A stretch of 64,000 bases of DNA from Ardenticatenaceae bacterium (lineage in GTDB: Bacteria > Chloroflexota > Anaerolineae > Promineifilales > Promineifilaceae), in assembly GCA_020634245.1 (NCBI GenBank), contig JACKCC010000006.1, forward strand, positions 744,001-808,000. The letters are read 5' to 3'. Shown here piece by piece: positions 32,470-41,381 of this stretch (within the stretch, counting starts at the first letter, position 1; each line of letters begins with the position of its first letter). The notes under the pieces are model-generated. The model was given only the letters and a program-made list of their open reading frames with translations. It was not told the DNA's origin and searched no databases. Position numbers and translations under genes: made by a program.

Positions 32470-32508
32470 GTCGATAGTTGTATCGGAATTTTTGATGTGG
32501 AGGTTTCA

Positions 32509-33048
32509 ATGCGTAAATTTTTTATTCCCCTTTTGTTGGCCTTTTTGTTGGGTGCGGCAACATTGAGTTTGTTTCAAGTTGCCCGCGGACAGGGACCGGA
32601 TGTGCCTCAGGTTTTGAATCAGGAATTACAAGGAGAAAACCGCCGTGTCATCGAAGCTCCTTCGCAAATTGATGCGCCGCAGCAGCCGAATATTGGTTTT
32701 ATCGATTCTCCTTCTGCAACCTGCTACCAACCCGATCCGGGACGCGATGCCTGTTATCTGAACTGGTACTATTTGTCGGTAAGCGCTTCGCCCAACTACA
32801 TGATTACGATGACTCTATCGCTGAATAGTAAAGGCCCGATTGCGCATACTCAGGGATTTTTCCAGACCTCAATGTACGTGCCTTACAACATGTTAGGGGA
32901 TGGTTTCAAGGTCGCCTGTGGCCCTCTTGGGGCTGGTGGTAATCCCAAATTGGGCAATGCCTATGCTTATACTGTCAGGGCCAGGGACAGCGCCAATTTG
33001 ACGTCGGCTAATTATGGTACGGTTTACTGCCCGGCTTTTATTCCATAA
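32509..33048 (+). CDS. Secreted four-cysteine protein, copy 1
   Basis: Protein of 179 residues with a clear signal peptide (MRKFFIPLLLAFLLGAATLS, cleavage near ARGQG). The mature part has FIDSPSATCYQPDPGRDACY, LNWYYLSVSASPNYMITMTL, GFFQTSMYVPYNMLGDGFKV and ends NYGTVYCPAFIP. Four cysteines are in step with the next gene's product, suggesting two disulfides. The start has a GGAGG ribosome site. Function is unknown; no known domain is recognised. A leader RNA with a terminator precedes it. Confidence 0.82.
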   Translation: MRKFFIPLLLAFLLGAATLSLFQVARGQGPDVPQVLNQELQGENRRVIEAPSQIDAPQQPNIGFIDSPSATCYQPDPGRDACYLNWYYLSVSASPNYMITMTLSLNSKGPIAHTQGFFQTSMYVPYNMLGDGFKVACGPLGAGGNPKLGNAYAYTVRARDSANLTSANYGTVYCPAFIP

Positions 33049-33073
33049 TTTCGCAAAAATGGAACAGAATACA

Positions 33074-33628
33074 ATGCTAAATAAAAGACTGGGCGGTCTG
33101 GTCGGTGTATTGCTATTGGCTGCTGTCATGAGTGTTGTGATTGTTTACATTGCCGGGCAATCACAGGCGGCAACGGCCGCACCTCCGCTCGCGCCAGATT
33201 TGCCGTACCGAGAAGCAGGTAATGGTATTGATTCGCCATCTATCTCTTTTATTGACAGCCCTAATGCTACTTGTTCTCGCCCTGTAGAAGGAGCAGGGGC
33301 TTGTTATATTGCCTGGAATTACCTGTATGTGAGCGCGGCTACGAGTGCTTATGTGATTAGTATGACTGTCTCGATTGACAATCAGTTGCGGGCTTACCAT
33401 TCGGGGTTTTTTCAAACGTCGATGTATATCCCAGGTGATATGATCGGTTCTGGTTTTAAAGTGACGTGTGGAACGCCGGGAAGCGGTGGCAAAGCAGGCT
33501 GGGGTAAAATTTACAACTATACGATTCGGGCACGTGAAACAGGCGGGTTAACGGCCGCTAACTATGGTTCCGTCACCTGTCCGGCGGATACGGTGAAAAT
33601 TTACTTGCCTAGCTTGCTCAAAAATTAG
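33074..33628 (+). CDS. Secreted four-cysteine protein, copy 2
   Basis: Paralogue of the preceding gene, 26 bases after its stop. I prefer the ATG at 33074 (MLNKRLGGLVGVLLLAAVMS); 33059 is also possible. It shares FIDSPNATC, ACYIAWNYLYVSAA, GFFQTSMYIPGDMIGSGFKV and NYGSVTCP with copy 1. It adds a tail ending KIYLPSLLKN, the YLP-type C-terminus common on secreted Chloroflexota proteins. Its stop overlaps the convergent DinB stop by three bases (TTAG). The pair is a tandem duplication of an unrecognised outer-surface domain. Confidence 0.8.
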   Translation: MLNKRLGGLVGVLLLAAVMSVVIVYIAGQSQAATAAPPLAPDLPYREAGNGIDSPSISFIDSPNATCSRPVEGAGACYIAWNYLYVSAATSAYVISMTVSIDNQLRAYHSGFFQTSMYIPGDMIGSGFKVTCGTPGSGGKAGWGKIYNYTIRARETGGLTAANYGSVTCPADTVKIYLPSLLKN

Positions 33629-34134
33629 CGATTTTCCGACCGGTACGCCGCGGCCGTCATATCGCCGACAAAATCAGGCAGATTGGTGTGGCCCAGCATC
33701 TGGCGGACGGCGTACGCTTCGCCGTTGTGAAACCAGTAGTGGTACAGGTTGCGCTGGAGCATTGTCCCCACGCTTTCGTCGGTAGGCTTATCTTTCCACA
33801 TAAAGTGCGTTTGCAATGTTTCTACGGTGAGTATGTCGAGATATTGGTCGGCAACGGCCGTTACCTCACGCCACGCCGCCCACATTTCAGCCAGCGGCGG
33901 GGTGGAAGCCGGTTTGCCATAACCCACCAGCGGATACAAATCGGGCACAATCTGCTTGCCTTGCGCTGCCAGCACCCAATACGTATTTTCCTGGTTGGCC
34001 AAATGCCCCACCATCCAACTGATGCTGTTCATCGGCAGAAATCGGCGCTGCGCTTCTTCCTCGGTAACACCTTCCAGGCAGCGGACAAACTCTGAACGGG
34101 CAAATCGTAGTTGAGTAACCAAGGGGTGCGTCAT
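33625..34134 (-). CDS. DinB-like four-helix protein
   Basis: Protein of 169 residues of the DinB/YfiT helical-bundle superfamily. Signs are the N-terminal helix LVTQLRFARSEFVRCLEGVT and the histidine stretch NSISWMVGHLANQENTYW, with a third histidine in NLYHYWFHNGEAYAVRQMLG. These could bind one metal. Relatives include thiol-dependent S-transferases; the role here is unknown. It overlaps the AI-2E-type transporter gene by four bases, as the last gene of the minus-strand run. Confidence 0.8.
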   Translation of the reverse strand: MTHPLVTQLRFARSEFVRCLEGVTEEEAQRRFLPMNSISWMVGHLANQENTYWVLAAQGKQIVPDLYPLVGYGKPASTPPLAEMWAAWREVTAVADQYLDILTVETLQTHFMWKDKPTDESVGTMLQRNLYHYWFHNGEAYAVRQMLGHTNLPDFVGDMTAAAYRSENR

Positions 34135-35357
34135 CGTGACCTCCGCTTAAAAAGCTGTAGCACTCTGGCCAATAAACCTTTAATCTGTTCTCGCCAACCG
34201 GGTTTAGGCGGTGGAATCTTTTCCGGCTGCGGAAAAGGATACAAATCAAACATTTTGCGCCAGGCGTAAATGCCCAGCAATTTCAACGAGGCAATGACCG
34301 GAGCGGCCAGTACGGCGCCTAAAATGCCGGCCAGTGAGCCCCCCATATAAACGCCGACAATTACAATTAAGGCATGTAAATCCAGCGCCTGTCCCATGAT
34401 GCGCGGCACTAAAATACTATTCTCTAACTGTTGGACCAAAAACATAAATCCCAAAACAAACAGGGCGTACTGCCAACCGGGTACACCAAAGTAATTCACT
34501 GGCTGAAAAAAAGCAACGGTGATGGAAATCCCGGCGCTAACAACCGGCCCGATAGTGGGAATAAATTCCAGCAGTCCGGCCAGCAGCCCCAGTGCCAGCG
34601 CATTTTGCACGCCTAAAATAGCCAATCCCAGCCAGACAACGAGAAAAATAACCAGCCCCAGAATAACCTGACCGCGCAAATAGGCGCTCCAAATACGGCC
34701 GAATTCGCGCATCAATCGTTCGGCATCGTGCTGGTAGCCTGGCTGCTGGGCGATGCGCGAAACGTAGCTGCCCAGCCGAGGAATTTCGTTGGCAATGTAG
34801 ATGGAAATCATGAACACAAAAAACGAAATCCCCATCCAGCGCACAGTTGTCGAGGCTAATTGACGGATAATTTGCCCGCCCTGGCCTAAAACCGGCTCAA
34901 CCAGACCCAACAATTGGTTGGTGATAGTTTCCCAGGGAATGATAGCCGGGTCGATGGTGAATGTGCCGATGACGATGGGTTCAGTCCTAATTGTCAATCC
35001 CTGAACGAAGGTGACAACGTCGGAGATAAGGTTGGGAATTAAGTTGATGAACGTCGTGACTTGTTGGAATGCAGCTACGCCCAACGCGGTGAATGCCCAA
35101 ATCATACCGGCGGCCAGCAGCAAATAGACGACAATCAGCACTGAGCCACGCTTGATTTTCAGGTTTTTGTCTAAAAAGATGATGATGGGGTTGAGGATGT
35201 AGGCGACGATGGCGGCGGCGACGATCTGGCCGATTAGCGATTGAAACCGCTGGGCCAGCAGGGCGGCTAACAGCAAAAACCCGATGGCCACACTTATTTT
35301 AACGGCGCGGTTCCAGAGCGGGGATTCGTGGTGATGTTCTGGTGGAATTGTGCTCAC
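34131..35357 (-). CDS. AI-2E family transporter (PerM/YdiK/TqsA type)
   Basis: Membrane protein of 408 residues with about eight helices. Typical entries: VAAAIVAYILNPIIIFLDKN, RGSVLIVVYLLLAAGMIW and the conserved LLAGLLEFIPTIGPVVSAGI, then VQQLENSILVPRIMGQALDL and GGSLAGILGAVLAAPVIASL. Family members export the quorum signal AI-2 or exchange Na+/H+; the substrate here is unknown. It overlaps both neighbours by four bases, so it is translated with the GT39 fusion and DinB genes. Confidence 0.9.
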   Translation of the reverse strand: MSTIPPEHHHESPLWNRAVKISVAIGFLLLAALLAQRFQSLIGQIVAAAIVAYILNPIIIFLDKNLKIKRGSVLIVVYLLLAAGMIWAFTALGVAAFQQVTTFINLIPNLISDVVTFVQGLTIRTEPIVIGTFTIDPAIIPWETITNQLLGLVEPVLGQGGQIIRQLASTTVRWMGISFFVFMISIYIANEIPRLGSYVSRIAQQPGYQHDAERLMREFGRIWSAYLRGQVILGLVIFLVVWLGLAILGVQNALALGLLAGLLEFIPTIGPVVSAGISITVAFFQPVNYFGVPGWQYALFVLGFMFLVQQLENSILVPRIMGQALDLHALIVIVGVYMGGSLAGILGAVLAAPVIASLKLLGIYAWRKMFDLYPFPQPEKIPPPKPGWREQIKGLLARVLQLFKRRSR

Positions 35358-38300
35358 TGCGTTACCTCATACACATAAAATAAGGGATCGGCATGGAAGC
35401 CAGAGACGGTTTGTAAACGGCCGTTCGCAAACATCCCCCTAATTTGTTCCAACTCATTGCTGCGTTCTGGCAGGAAAATAAAAGTTCGCCTGAGTGTTGG
35501 CGCGGGCGTCAACGTATCCTCCGGGGGCGTATTCACGTCGAACAAATTGGTCCCTTCACTAAAATCCTGCACCAAAAAAGGAATCGTAGGGAAGCCCACG
35601 TACATGCTGGGCGGGCCGTAAAAATAAGCCGTCCAATCAGGGCCGAGATTGTTGAGGTAATCGGCCATGGCGTTGGCGATTTCCGTGTTGCGGTCGGCGA
35701 AACTGTGCTGCTGCCGGTACGCGCCGAAGTAGAAGCTGATGTCCTGCAGGGCGAGGAGCATGGTCACAGCCAGTAAAACTGGCAGGAATGAAAGGGTGAA
35801 GGGGTGAAGGGGTGAGGGGGTGATCACCCCTTCACCCTTTCGCCCCTTCACCCCTTCAATCAGCCTGCCGATTTCTACCAACCCAACCGCCGCCAATAGG
35901 GCAACAGCCGGGGCGGCGATGACCAGGCGGTGGCTGCTGGGAGATTCCAGGAGCAGGGCGCTGCCAAAGATGAGCGAGACGAAGAGCCAACCCAAAAGCA
36001 GGCTGTAGCGGAACTGCTTCAGACGGACGATGGCAAAAATCGTACCCAGGGTGAAGATCACGGCCGTTCCCAGACCCAGTAACGGCCGTTCCGGACGATA
36101 CGATCCGCTTTTGTCCAGCCCATACGTAAACGAGAGCAGCCCATCGACGATTTGGCGGCGCAGCAGCGCGCCCTGACTGATGCCTAAACGGGCTGCTTCC
36201 TGACCGAGCCAGCCGGTCTGTCCGCCTAAAATGCTCAGTGAATTAAAGCGTTCCATGAAGACAGTGGGATTGTTGTTGTAATAAAGCAGTTGGGGCAAAG
36301 CGATAACCAAAGCCATCAGGGCGGCGGCCAGGATGTGTGGCCACTGTTCTCCGATGGTTTCCCGCTGAAACAGGATGGCTGATCCAAACAGAACGACTAA
36401 AATGAGCGGCATCAGGTGGCCGCCTATGAAGAAATAAGCATTCAAACCAACGGCCGTACCCGCCAACAGCCATAGGGAACGGCCGTTCGCCGATTTCCCG
36501 TTTTGCCAGGCGATGCCCAACAGCCCCAGTGCCAGCAGTGCCAGCAGACTATCCCATACGTTGGTCAGGCCGATGCGGCTGTATTGCAGATGGAACGAAC
36601 TGCCCAGGAGCAGAACGGCAGCAATCAGACCCACTTCGCGCCCCCACAACCGCTGGCCAATCAAAAAAGTAGCCGCTACTGTCAGCGCGCCCACCAGCGG
36701 CGACAACAGCCGGATCGACAAGACCGAGGGGCCAAGCAGCTTGATGGGCCAGACCAGCAAAAAATAGGGCAGGGTCGGATTGGTCAGCCAGCCGGTGGCG
36801 AACGGATTTTGCAGCAGACCATCGCGCACGCTGAGCAAATCCAGGCCGATGCTGGCCTCCGTGCCATCGAGGATGAAGGGCAGGCTGGTCAGGTTAACGG
36901 CGCGGATGATAAGGGCGGCGAAAAACAGCGCAGCGGAAGCAATCAACGTGAAACGTGATACGTCATACGTCATGCGTAATTCGTGACGTTTTTGTAGTGC
37001 GTAGAAAGCAATTCCGCCAGCGGCCAGCCAGAGCAATATGGCGATGGTTGGGTGGGCGGAACTGCCGAAATTGGCGGCCAAAAAGGCGAGAAAGAAGGCC
37101 AGCAAGTAATACCAACGCTGGCGGGGAATGGCGGTGAGGGACGGCCGTTGCCACTGCGGCAGCCCTTTCCAATGCATGCGCCCCTGCCAAACGGCCAAAA
37201 TCAACAGCGGGATGAGGCTGTAGCCATACCAGCGCAGCCCGGCTGCTGGTTCTGGCGGATTGGCGCCCAAAATCGACTGCCCGGTGAGGGCGCAGAGCAG
37301 GCTGGCCAGAATCAGGCTGCCGGTTAACAACCGGGGGCTGAGGCGGGGGGTGGAAACTGGAGACTGGGGACTGGAGACTGGTTGTTGGCGGTTGGCGGCT
37401 GGTGGTTGGTTGACAGGCTCGTAGTCTCTAGTCTCCAGTCTCGCAGTCTTTAGTCTCGCAGTCTTTAGTTTCGTAGTCTCTGGTTTGGTAGTCTCGTAGT
37501 CTCCAGTCTCTAGTCTCCTAGTCTCCAATTCTTCGATGGTGAACGGCCGTGCCGGGGGCAGTTCCGCTTCAATCGGGCCGTCGGATTGTTTGCGGGCGAC
37601 GATGAAGATGTACGTACCTTTTTCGGGAAAGGGTTCTTCGTAGAACGGCCGTACCCAGCGTTCCGTGCGCTGCAAACTGGTTTCGTAAGGCGCTAAAATC
37701 CAATGGCCGGTGATGGCGTGCAAGATGGCCGACGGCAATCCCTGAACGTGGCCCCATTCCAGGGCGTGCAGCGCTTCGGCCGAGAAATAATATTGCCAGC
37801 GCTCAATGGCGAATCCGGCCAAGGCCAGCCGTTCCTGCCATACTTCGGCCGAATCGGTATGGGCGTGGCGGGAAATGAAGTTGAAGAAGCGGCGATACTG
37901 GTCGGCCAGACTATTGGCGCCCAACTTCTCGAAGAACTGTGCCCCGCCCAGATTTTGCGTAAACAGATGGCTGGGCATGGTGATGACCAATTGGCCGCCG
38001 GGCTGCAAAACGCGGTTGGTTTCAAACAGAACAGCCTGGATGCCGGGGATGTGTTCCAACACCGAGTTGCTGATGACAGTGGCGAAATGGCCATCGGGAA
38101 AAGGCATCTGGTCGCCCAGCCCTTGCAGCAGGTGTTGGTACATCTCTGACTTTTGCGCCTTTTTTAGCGGTCCCCACCAGGGATCAATGCCGACGGTTAA
38201 CGGCCGTTCAAAGGTCATCTGGCTAAAATGGCCATCGCCGCAGCCCAGGTCGAGAATCGGTTCGGCCAGGTCAAGCTGCTGGTAAAAACGGGCTTCCACC

Positions 38301-38407
38301 GCCCGCAGCAGCCCGCGAAACGCCGGAATCGTCTTTAACTGCCGCCACAGCAGGTCATCTTCGGCTAAGGCTGAATGCTGAATGTTGAATGCTGAATTGC
38401 TTGTCAC
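35354..38407 (-). CDS. Methyltransferase fused to GT39-like membrane glycosyltransferase
   Basis: Protein of 1017 residues. Residues about 1-290 are a SAM methyltransferase (ILDLGCGDGHFSQMTFE, FATVISNSVLEHIPGIQAVL, VLQPGGQLVITMPSH). Residues about 290-365 are a repetitive linker. Residues 365-1017 are a GT39/ArnT-type transferase with about twelve helices, where PFILDGTEASIGLDLLSVRD and FATGWLTNPTLPYFLLVWP give the loop-1 region. The linker is written by AGTCTC repeats like the intergenic TAGTC family. A hairpin-forming GGGGTGAA repeat and a CATACGTCAT repeat also lie in frame. It overlaps the GT4 gene and the transporter gene. It likely modifies lipid-linked sugars. Confidence 0.85.
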   Translation of the reverse strand: MTSNSAFNIQHSALAEDDLLWRQLKTIPAFRGLLRAVEARFYQQLDLAEPILDLGCGDGHFSQMTFERPLTVGIDPWWGPLKKAQKSEMYQHLLQGLGDQMPFPDGHFATVISNSVLEHIPGIQAVLFETNRVLQPGGQLVITMPSHLFTQNLGGAQFFEKLGANSLADQYRRFFNFISRHAHTDSAEVWQERLALAGFAIERWQYYFSAEALHALEWGHVQGLPSAILHAITGHWILAPYETSLQRTERWVRPFYEEPFPEKGTYIFIVARKQSDGPIEAELPPARPFTIEELETRRLETGDYETTKPETTKLKTARLKTARLETRDYEPVNQPPAANRQQPVSSPQSPVSTPRLSPRLLTGSLILASLLCALTGQSILGANPPEPAAGLRWYGYSLIPLLILAVWQGRMHWKGLPQWQRPSLTAIPRQRWYYLLAFFLAFLAANFGSSAHPTIAILLWLAAGGIAFYALQKRHELRMTYDVSRFTLIASAALFFAALIIRAVNLTSLPFILDGTEASIGLDLLSVRDGLLQNPFATGWLTNPTLPYFLLVWPIKLLGPSVLSIRLLSPLVGALTVAATFLIGQRLWGREVGLIAAVLLLGSSFHLQYSRIGLTNVWDSLLALLALGLLGIAWQNGKSANGRSLWLLAGTAVGLNAYFFIGGHLMPLILVVLFGSAILFQRETIGEQWPHILAAALMALVIALPQLLYYNNNPTVFMERFNSLSILGGQTGWLGQEAARLGISQGALLRRQIVDGLLSFTYGLDKSGSYRPERPLLGLGTAVIFTLGTIFAIVRLKQFRYSLLLGWLFVSLIFGSALLLESPSSHRLVIAAPAVALLAAVGLVEIGRLIEGVKGRKGEGVITPSPLHPFTLSFLPVLLAVTMLLALQDISFYFGAYRQQHSFADRNTEIANAMADYLNNLGPDWTAYFYGPPSMYVGFPTIPFLVQDFSEGTNLFDVNTPPEDTLTPAPTLRRTFIFLPERSNELEQIRGMFANGRLQTVSGFHADPLFYVYEVTQ
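37330..37530. repeat. AGTCTC minisatellite inside the coding linker
   Basis: About 200 bases of degenerate AGTCTC/TAGTCTC and GACTGGAGACT units, in both orientations, encode the Glu/Thr/Lys-rich linker between methyltransferase and glycosyltransferase halves. Confidence 0.8.
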
Positions 38408-39651
38408 CCTTTCACCCCTTCACCCCTGCTCCCCTGCACCTTGTCCCGCATCGCCCGCAGCCGCTCATAAGCCTCCGGCTCAGGGGCGCTGTTGTCGAAA
38501 CGGCCGTGCTGCAAATCATCGAATAGCTTGAGGTAGGATACGGCCGTTTCATCCGAACTAAACGCTTCAGCAATAAGCTGCGAATCACGCTGGTAGGCCG
38601 TCTTGTTCCGTAAAATTTTGATAATCGCTTCGGCCAGCGCTTCGTGGTCGCCAATGGGGATGATTTCGCCCATGCCCGTCATTGTCACCGGTTGGCGTAC
38701 ACCGGGCAGCGCCGACGCCACCGAGGGCACGCCGCTGCGCATTGCTTCAATCTGCACCAGGCCGAAGGTTTCCGTGTTGTTCAGGCTGGGAATCACCAGG
38801 CAGTCCAGATTTTTGTAGAAAGCGGTCAACTCCGGCCCTTCGATGCTGTCCAGCAGATGGTAATGGGATTTATACTTTTCAAACAGCGGCGCTAATCGGG
38901 CGGCATACGCTTCTTCACCCAAAATATTTTTGTATGGTCCGGCTTGCAAAACACAGGCGTTGGGGAATTCCTGGCGTACGATGGGCAGCGCCTTGAGCAG
39001 CACTTCCACCCCTTTTTCGGCGGCCAGCCGGCAGATGATGCCGATGACTTCGTGGCCGTCAAGTTGGTGTTTGTCGCGGAACGCCTGCGCTGTTTCCGGC
39101 GGGCAGTCGGGCAGTTCCACCGGCGGCGGGATGATGTGCAGCTTTTTACCCAAGTATTCGGAAAGGTAGGGCGAATGGCTGCCAAAATCGCGGGTGTAGG
39201 TGACGATGGCATCGGCAAATTCACCGGCCAGCCGGTTTTGGACCATGACCACTTTATCCACGACACGGTTAAACAGCGTTGACGGAAGCTGCAAATCGCT
39301 GTGGTAGGTGATGACCACCGGCTTGCCCAACACCCGGCCGCGAAAAGCCACGCCCGGCGCGTCAAACTGGGGCAGATGCAAATGGATGATGTCGGCTTTT
39401 TGGGCCAGCTTCCAGGCTGTAGGGCCAAAGCTGGGCATGATCACCCCTTTGCTGACGCGAAAGGCGACGGGGATGCGTACCACTTTGACGCCGTCCAGCA
39501 AATCATAGCGGAGCAGGTCGGGGTCGTACTGCGAAGTAAGGACAGTGACGTCATGTCCCTGACGGGCCAGTGCCCGACTGAGTCGTTCTACGTAAATGGT
39601 CAGGCCGCTGATCCACGGCCGATAATAGGTTAAAACTTCCAGAATTTTCAT
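38404..39651 (-). CDS. Glycosyltransferase family 4 (GT-B)
   Basis: Protein of 415 residues. The acceptor domain starts KILEVLTYYRPWISGLTIYV and has the donor loop IGIICRLAAEKGVEVLLKAL. The EX7E motif is TETFGLVQIEAMRSGVPSVA. It is a retaining sugar transferase on the cytoplasmic side, probably adding a hexose to a lipid or glycan. The C-terminal end, KVQGSRGEGVKG, is written by a GGGGTGAA repeat overlapping the next gene. It lies between the fusion glycosyltransferase and the small deoxyribosyltransferase-fold gene, overlapping both by four bases. Confidence 0.9.
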   Translation of the reverse strand: MKILEVLTYYRPWISGLTIYVERLSRALARQGHDVTVLTSQYDPDLLRYDLLDGVKVVRIPVAFRVSKGVIMPSFGPTAWKLAQKADIIHLHLPQFDAPGVAFRGRVLGKPVVITYHSDLQLPSTLFNRVVDKVVMVQNRLAGEFADAIVTYTRDFGSHSPYLSEYLGKKLHIIPPPVELPDCPPETAQAFRDKHQLDGHEVIGIICRLAAEKGVEVLLKALPIVRQEFPNACVLQAGPYKNILGEEAYAARLAPLFEKYKSHYHLLDSIEGPELTAFYKNLDCLVIPSLNNTETFGLVQIEAMRSGVPSVASALPGVRQPVTMTGMGEIIPIGDHEALAEAIIKILRNKTAYQRDSQLIAEAFSSDETAVSYLKLFDDLQHGRFDNSAPEPEAYERLRAMRDKVQGSRGEGVKG

Positions 39652-40037
39652 AAGGTTGTGAGGTCGAGTTGTTCTAATGTATTGTAACGGATAATTTTTG
39701 TGGCAATACCGGCCATTGTGCTGCTTAATTCCCGCTCTTTTTGCAGCACAATCAGCAAATATTTGCCTTTGGCATAAGCATAGCCAGCTTCAATGCCCAG
39801 CCCTACGCCTTTTTCCGACATTTCCATGACAATTAGGTCGGATTGGTCAATGATGGTAAAGGTTCTTTGCATCAGTTCTTGCGGCGACACGCGAACGGTT
39901 CCCCATTTTTCAACGTCGCGGGCGATACACACGGTAGTATAACCGGCTTGCTCAAGCTGACGGCTCAACCGGGCGATTTCTGACTGGTTGCGGTTGTCTT
40001 CGTAATATTTGATGCCGATGTAGGCTTGTTTGGCCAT
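39648..40037 (-). CDS. Nucleoside 2-deoxyribosyltransferase-fold small protein
   Basis: Protein of 129 residues. AYIGIKYYEDNRNQSEIARL opens the Rossmann-like fold and FTIIDQSDLIVMEMSEKGVG carries the Asp, then LGIEAGYAYAKGKYLLIV with the Glu typical of the family. The usual Tyr/Asp substrate residues cannot be fully checked. It overlaps the GT4 gene by four bases, suggesting a nucleotide-linked role in sugar metabolism. The activity on nucleosides is a family-level inference only. Confidence 0.7.
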   Translation of the reverse strand: MAKQAYIGIKYYEDNRNQSEIARLSRQLEQAGYTTVCIARDVEKWGTVRVSPQELMQRTFTIIDQSDLIVMEMSEKGVGLGIEAGYAYAKGKYLLIVLQKERELSSTMAGIATKIIRYNTLEQLDLTTL

Positions 40038-40090
40038 GACTTACTCGTATTGTTGTGATTCTATTTTACGGCACAGTCCTTTATACACAC

Positions 40091-40113
40091 CCGGTAAAAA
40101 TTCTGCTTACCGG
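40091..40113 (-). other. Hairpin downstream of the flippase-like gene
   Basis: CCGGTAA (40091-40097) pairs with TTACCGG (40107-40113), 11 bases after the flippase-like stop on the minus strand. No U-run follows, so it is a weak terminator at best. Confidence 0.4.
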
Positions 40114-40124
40114 ATGGAAACAGG

Positions 40125-41138
40125 TCAGGCTGTTGACTGCTGCCGGAAGCGGCGGGCAGAAGCGACAACTTGCTTGAAGGTAGCGCCGGTTCGGAACAGA
40201 CCGATGATGCCCAGGGCGATCATGGTGATCATGTTCAGGGCGTGGTACAAAAAGGCAAAGCTGGCCGATGCGCCTTCGGGCTGACGCAGCACCTGGACCA
40301 AGGCGAAGGTGACGGCCGCATGAAAGACGCCCACCTGCCCCGGTGAGGAGGGCGCGGCGACGCTGAAAGCAGCGGCGCAGACGATGAATGCGGTCATGAC
40401 CCAATTGGTTTGGAGGTGTACGGCCGTTAACACCATCCGGTAAGCAAAGATAACCGGCAGCCAAACGACAATGCTCAAAAAAATCAAAATCAACCCATCT
40501 TTCAGCCGGGTCAGATTACTCAATCCGGCCAGTAGTTCATCGACCCGTCTGACCCAGTTTTCGGTGTTCAAAAAGGGAATCCAGTTGAAGATGGTAGAGG
40601 TGATACGGCGGGTGAACGGCCGTAAATTAGCCGCCGCAATCAAAATCACAATCAGTCCTAACGAGGCAAAACCCAACCCACGGGCGTAATTTTGCATCCA
40701 GACCGGTATAGTTTTCACTTCCGACAAAGTCAATGGCAGCAACACAATGAAAAAAAGCAAATCCAGAATACGTTCTACCACCATCGTCGAGACGCCCTGG
40801 GCCAGGGTGATGGGCGGCACATTGCCAATTAAAATAGCGCGGGCCACGTCGCCCAGGCGCAGCGGCAAAAGCTGGGTCAGCATGTAGCCGATATTTTGCA
40901 CGTGGTAAACCTGACTCCATGAAGCTTGATTGTTAAGCATAAAACGCCAGCGGACAGCCCGAATGATCATAAAAATAACCAGTCCTAGCGCGCCTAAAGC
41001 CAGGTAACCAAATTGTGCCGATGCCAAAGCGTTGACAATTTCGGACGGCTTAATGAACAGGAAGATAGCCGCCAGACAAACCGCGCTGACCACGATACCT
41101 ATCCAGATTTGTTGCTTGTTGCTGCTTTCATTGTTCAT
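40125..41138 (-). CDS. Lysylphosphatidylglycerol-synthase-TM/flippase-like membrane protein (UPF0104)
   Basis: Protein of 337 residues from the ATG at 41136-41138 (MNNESSNKQQIWIGIVVSAV); an upstream in-frame start is less likely. Eight or so helices with GDVARAILIGNVPPITLAQG, VSTMVVERILDLLFFIVLL and the C-terminal PSSPGQVGVFHAAVTFAL, where the PGxxGxxE-like motif is PGQVGVFH. Members move lipid-linked sugars or modify lipids. It precedes the GT4/GT39 set on the same strand and fits as flippase or transferase for that pathway. Confidence 0.87.
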   Translation of the reverse strand: MNNESSNKQQIWIGIVVSAVCLAAIFLFIKPSEIVNALASAQFGYLALGALGLVIFMIIRAVRWRFMLNNQASWSQVYHVQNIGYMLTQLLPLRLGDVARAILIGNVPPITLAQGVSTMVVERILDLLFFIVLLPLTLSEVKTIPVWMQNYARGLGFASLGLIVILIAAANLRPFTRRITSTIFNWIPFLNTENWVRRVDELLAGLSNLTRLKDGLILIFLSIVVWLPVIFAYRMVLTAVHLQTNWVMTAFIVCAAAFSVAAPSSPGQVGVFHAAVTFALVQVLRQPEGASASFAFLYHALNMITMIALGIIGLFRTGATFKQVVASARRFRQQSTA

Positions 41139-41190
41139 TGCCGCCGGATTATACCGGCATAGACCATAATCTGACATTTTTTAGTGCTTT

Positions 41191-41253
41191 GAGTTTGCAA
41201 GTGGCAAGTATACAAGTGGCAAGTCTTCTCTGGGAACAAGTACTTGCAAACTC
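41191..41253. repeat. Inverted repeat of CAAGTGGCAAGT words
   Basis: Perfect 12-base arms GAGTTTGCAAGT (41191-41202) and ACTTGCAAACTC (41242-41253), with further AAGTGGCAAGT copies between. The gap 41139-41381 shows no other gene. Confidence 0.6.
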
Positions 41254-41381
41254 GCTCACTCGCATACTCGCATGAGGTTGTGAATAAGGCGATAATAGTT
41301 TGTTGTTTCTGGTGGAAAGCCGGGGTAACTTGCATTATACTAATTTATGAATTGGCATAACTGTCCAAATCCGGAGGCCTC

